Shown: positions 7,568-10,131 of the stretch, in pieces
Layout of the letters: every line of letters starts with the position of its first letter
How positions within the stretch are numbered: position 1 is the first letter of the stretch
Assembly (NCBI GenBank): GCA_913046825.1
Contig: CAJWTF010000139.1
Coordinates: 1 to 10,131, forward strand
Source: an uncultured Rickettsiales bacterium
GTDB taxonomy: Bacteria > Pseudomonadota > Alphaproteobacteria > UBA8366
Length of the DNA: 10,131 bases
Direction: 5' to 3'
Translations under genes and position numbers: made by a program
Notes under the pieces: generated by a model
Told to the model about the DNA's origin: nothing
Database searches by the model: none
The model's input: the letters and a program-made list of their open reading frames with translations, nothing else

Positions 7568-7797
7568 GCGAAGAGTGGGTTTACGACGTTGGGGGCTTCG
7601 CCATATTTAATGAAACGTCAGTGGCAATCGTATCAGAAGACCTCTCGACGCTGATTTCGGTGGAAATTAGAGAGCCCATCAAGGTCGAAAAGAATGATCG
7701 ATAGTTCTATTTTGTTCGTTGTAGGTTAGAGCCAGATCCACAGCCTATGCACTCCGCCGGATAGCCCTGCAACTTCTTGCAGTCGGTTGAGAAGCAC
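7568..7797 (+). other. Intergenic region at the convergence of the operon and the broken regulator
   Basis: I see no supportable gene in these 230 bases. A possible weak stem of GCGAAG (7568-7573) with CTTCGC (7596-7601) follows the carboxyltransferase stop, but its loop is long and no T-run follows, so it is a poor terminator candidate. The base composition is more AT-rich than in the operon. Confidence 0.5.
7767..7782. repeat. Short perfect hairpin, possible weak terminator
   Basis: CTGCAA, a CTTC loop and TTGCAG form a perfect six-base-pair stem with a four-base loop. Read leftward it lies about 16 bases after the last stop of the regulator remnant. There is no T-tract on either side, so factor-independent termination is doubtful. 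Confidence 0.35.
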
Positions 7798-8407
7798 TTA
7801 GTTTATGACGGCCCCTTTGGGTATGAGTAGGTCGCCGTTTGGATATTTAAGATCCCGTGACAGTATGACCCCAGGGGTCACAAGTGACGTGGGGAGCTCG
7901 GTTTCTTCATTACCAGGTTGCGTTGCGATTTCCGCATCAAGCGCGCCGCCGCTATCGATTTCGTTGTTGGCAGAATAAGTGGTGTCTCGAACGTCACGCG
8001 CAGGATCACTGGAGGAGAGCGGCAGAAACTTTTCTTTGCAACGGCCGGTGTCAGCGGCTTGCATATCAAGCCGCCGACACCGAGGCGCACGGCGGGGATG
8101 GAGCGTTTCAGTTCTAGATAGCCGGTCAGAATGATAAACGGGACATCATGGGGAAGATTGGCAACGCCACCCGTCCGGACCCGTTTCAGCATTTTGAGGT
8201 CGTTCATCTCGGGCATTTGGAAATCGGCGACAATTAGATTAGGCGTCACTTTGCCCGACTCTATCGTTTTACACGCGGCTAAGCCGTTGGCTGCCGAATG
8301 CTCGGGTGGAATGCCGATTTGTTCAAACGTTTTTATCAATCGATGAAGCGTGAAACTGACATCGTCGATGACGAGAGCTCGTGCACTTTCGAAACATTTA
8401 GGCTCAT
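7798..8407 (-). pseudogene. Frameshifted CheY-like response regulator remnant
   Basis: Leftward translation gives a receiver domain in one frame: ALVIDD (about 8378-8361, the acidic pair), then NLIVADFQMPEMND with the phosphoacceptor Asp, FIILTGY with the conserved Thr, and LICKPLT with the conserved Lys. All active-site residues survive, but the frame has no ATG, GTG or TTG between its upstream stop (8450-8448) and a TTG at 8339, which lies inside the domain. An ATG at 8407-8405 begins MSLNVSK in another frame, so one indel near 8385-8395 would restore the start. Near 8036-8042 a second shift moves the sensible reading into a different frame (KEKFLPLSSSDPARDV), which ends with LLIPKGAVIN and TAA at 7800-7798. 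Two frameshifts beside intact neighbours suggest a true pseudogene, though assembly error is possible. It follows the amidase on the same strand. Confidence 0.72.
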
Positions 8408-8444
8408 ACTGTTTGCTTAAATTTTGGTTGTCGTATCCAGAACT

Positions 8445-8473
8445 ATTTTACCAATCTAGTTAAATGTATCCAA
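8445..8473 (-). promoter_or_regulatory. Possible sigma70-type promoter upstream of the regulator remnant
   Basis: On the minus strand TTGGAT (8473-8468) and TAAAAT (8450-8445) are separated by exactly 17 bases in an AT-rich gap. The -10 box matches five of six consensus bases and the -35 box three of six. It points at the broken response regulator, about 38 bases ahead of the ATG at 8407. It is a pattern match only. Confidence 0.3.
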
Positions 8474-8485
8474 TCGGACGAGGTA

Positions 8486-10114
8486 CTAATTGGAGAATGA
8501 AAATGTGTTCGCCGGCTCGTCCGTAAAAGAGCGGTCCCGATTAATGCGTCCGACCATATCCGCCACGTAAGGAGCGGCGGCATTGATTTGGTCGATTTGT
8601 GCATCGTTGAGTGGCAGACCTGCGGCTTTGACAGCATTCGCGACACGTTCACGCGTCTTCGCGTCAGCGCCGGATGGTGCATCGGGTGCGGGTTGCGGCG
8701 CTGGTGTAACCTCCGCATTCGGATCGAGTTCGGGCCGACGAGAGCGCCAGGTCGTAGAGCGTTCATAGGCGTCGCCCGCTTGGAGAACCGCCGCATCGTC
8801 AAAGGGCTGTCCGACGATCTGCATCGAAAGCGGCAGCCCGCCGCTGTTATAGCCGATGCACAACGCCAAGGCCGGACCGCCAGTCACGTTGAAGGCGGTT
8901 GTGATTGCTGGCTTCTCCCAGAAAGCGATTGTGCGGTGAGCATCGAAGCGAGGTGCTGCAAAAGTGCCCGCGGTGACCAGAAGATCGTAGCGTTCCCAGA
9001 TCGGTTTCATTTGATCCACCATCACGCGGCGCTCTCGTTGCGCTGCGACGTAATCGGGCCCGCTTATCAGGCAGGCCGGTGTGGAACGACCGAGGAAGTC
9101 CGAACCGAAATCGCCGGGACGGGTCCGTAAATTGCCTTCGTGGACGCTGTAGAGTTCGGACTCCGCGATGGTGACCTTTACATCCATATATTCTCGGATT
9201 GTGCGCAGGCGGACGTCTTCAATCTCCGCCCCGAGCCCACGCAAGACATCATACGCCGCTTCCAGGGCGTTGCGTGTTTCATCGTCCGCGGGTTGCTCTT
9301 CCTCGTAGAAGTGGCGCACGACACCGATGCGCTTGCCCTTTAGGTCGCCGCCAAGGGCCGCCGCGAAGTCTGGAACCTCCACATTAGCGCTAGCGGGGTC
9401 ACGGGTGTCGTGGCCTGCGAGCGCCTGCATCATCAACGCCCCGTCTTCGACGGTCCAGGTGAGAGGGCCGCAATGGTCAAACGTATAGGAGTTGGCGATG
9501 ACGCCAGCGCGGCTAACCAAACCATAAGTAGGCTTGAACCCGGCGGTGCCGCTCAGGCAAGCAGGATTGCGAATAGAGCCGCCGGTATCAGAGCCCATCG
9601 CACCCGGCAGGAAGCCTGCCGCGACGGCTGCACCTGATCCGCTCGATGATCCGCCGGTAACATGGTCGGTGTTCCACGGGTTGCGGGCTGGGGGCCACGG
9701 CAAGTCAAAGGAGGGGCCACCATGAGCGAATTCATGGGTCGAAAGCTTGCCGAGCAAAACCATCCCAGCTTCGTAAAGCTTTGCCGTCGTGGTCGCGTCC
9801 TGATCCGGGATGTGGTCTTGCATGACCTTCGAATGACCGGAAGTTAAAATACCTTTTGTCTCGTATATATCCTTCAATCCGAAGGGGATGCCGTGCAACG
9901 GGCCCTTGCGGTTGCCTGCGGCGATCTCAGCCTCGGCGACCTTTGCCTGGTCGCGCGCCATATTCAAAGTTGGCGTGATGAAGGCATCCAATTGGGCGTT
10001 TAGGTTTTCGATACGACCTATATAGGCGTCGACTAATTCGACAGGTGAGAGATCTTTTTTCGCGATACGCGCGCTGGCTTCGGCGATGGTGAGAAAGTGG
10101 ATATCATCCGACAT
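8486..10114 (-). CDS. Amidase-signature hydrolase with C-terminal AtzG/GatC-like extension
   Basis: This 542-residue enzyme belongs to the amidase signature family, which hydrolyses amides (or related C-N bonds) to a carboxylate and an amine or ammonia. The Ser-cisSer-Lys triad is K81 in FGLKDIYE, S156 in TGGSSSGSGAA and S180 in GSDTGGSIRNP. The catalytic core runs to about residue 460. A Pro/Ala-rich linker (463-482) then leads to a helical segment (about 483-542) containing VKAAGLPL and ending in DEPANTFSF, which resembles the small AtzG/DUF4089 or GatC-type partner subunits of some amidases. This is judged by pattern only. The ATG at 10114 has a modest GGGG upstream. No signal peptide is seen, so it appears cytoplasmic. 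It converges with the catabolic operon, so co-regulation cannot be assumed. It is not GatA, because the extension and context do not fit. Confidence 0.92.
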   Translation of the reverse strand: MSDDIHFLTIAEASARIAKKDLSPVELVDAYIGRIENLNAQLDAFITPTLNMARDQAKVAEAEIAAGNRKGPLHGIPFGLKDIYETKGILTSGHSKVMQDHIPDQDATTTAKLYEAGMVLLGKLSTHEFAHGGPSFDLPWPPARNPWNTDHVTGGSSSGSGAAVAAGFLPGAMGSDTGGSIRNPACLSGTAGFKPTYGLVSRAGVIANSYTFDHCGPLTWTVEDGALMMQALAGHDTRDPASANVEVPDFAAALGGDLKGKRIGVVRHFYEEEQPADDETRNALEAAYDVLRGLGAEIEDVRLRTIREYMDVKVTIAESELYSVHEGNLRTRPGDFGSDFLGRSTPACLISGPDYVAAQRERRVMVDQMKPIWERYDLLVTAGTFAAPRFDAHRTIAFWEKPAITTAFNVTGGPALALCIGYNSGGLPLSMQIVGQPFDDAAVLQAGDAYERSTTWRSRRPELDPNAEVTPAPQPAPDAPSGADAKTRERVANAVKAAGLPLNDAQIDQINAAAPYVADMVGRINRDRSFTDEPANTFSFSN

Positions 10115-10131
10115 TTTAAACGCCCCATGGT

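Noticed and set aside
7798..8064. Separate 88-residue leftward gene
   Set aside because: It begins inside the receiver domain of the regulator remnant and reads as that protein's displaced C-terminal part, so it is included in the pseudogene.
8588..9130. 180-residue rightward open frame inside the amidase
   Set aside because: It is antisense to the conserved amidase, with no family motif and no ribosome site of note.
1..10131. CRISPR array, insertion sequence, tRNA or defence system
   Set aside because: I saw no spaced repeats, transposase motifs, terminal inverted repeats, tRNA-like folds or defence-family domains in either strand.

Overview
The window looks like accessory catabolic DNA from a proteobacterium, probably an alphaproteobacterium. 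This placement rests on the gene families, the moderately GC-rich coding sequence, the tightly packed operon and the style of the degraded response regulator. No rRNA, tRNA or housekeeping gene is present to prove it.

Positions 1-7567 hold one long rightward gene run, with gaps of only 3 to about 63 bases. In order it contains: the 3' end of a TauD/TfdA-type Fe(II)/2-oxoglutarate dioxygenase (1-180); a complete paralogue (210-1040); an FAD_binding_2 flavoprotein oxidoreductase (1044-2585); two more full-length dioxygenase paralogues (2590-3510 and 3521-4432); an AMP-forming acyl-CoA synthetase (4439-5965); and a biotin-dependent-type acyl-CoA carboxyltransferase beta subunit (6029-7567). The four dioxygenases form two subtypes, two copies each, with the flavoprotein gene between the pairs.

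Positions 7568-8485 carry no intact gene. They hold the remains of a leftward CheY-like response regulator, broken by at least two frameshifts, with a possible promoter upstream of it. A leftward amidase-signature hydrolase (8486-10114) faces the operon. It has a C-terminal extension resembling the small AtzG/GatC-type accessory subunits.

Taken together this reads as a degradation cluster for an organic acid or amide. The amidase could release a carboxylate, the dioxygenases could hydroxylate or cleave substrates, the flavoprotein could introduce or reduce a double bond, the ligase could make a CoA thioester and the carboxyltransferase could carboxylate it. The substrate is unknown. The dioxygenases keep the iron and 2-oxoglutarate ligands and the arginine matching the taurine sulfonate binder, but differ from E. 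coli TauD, and from one another, elsewhere in the pocket.
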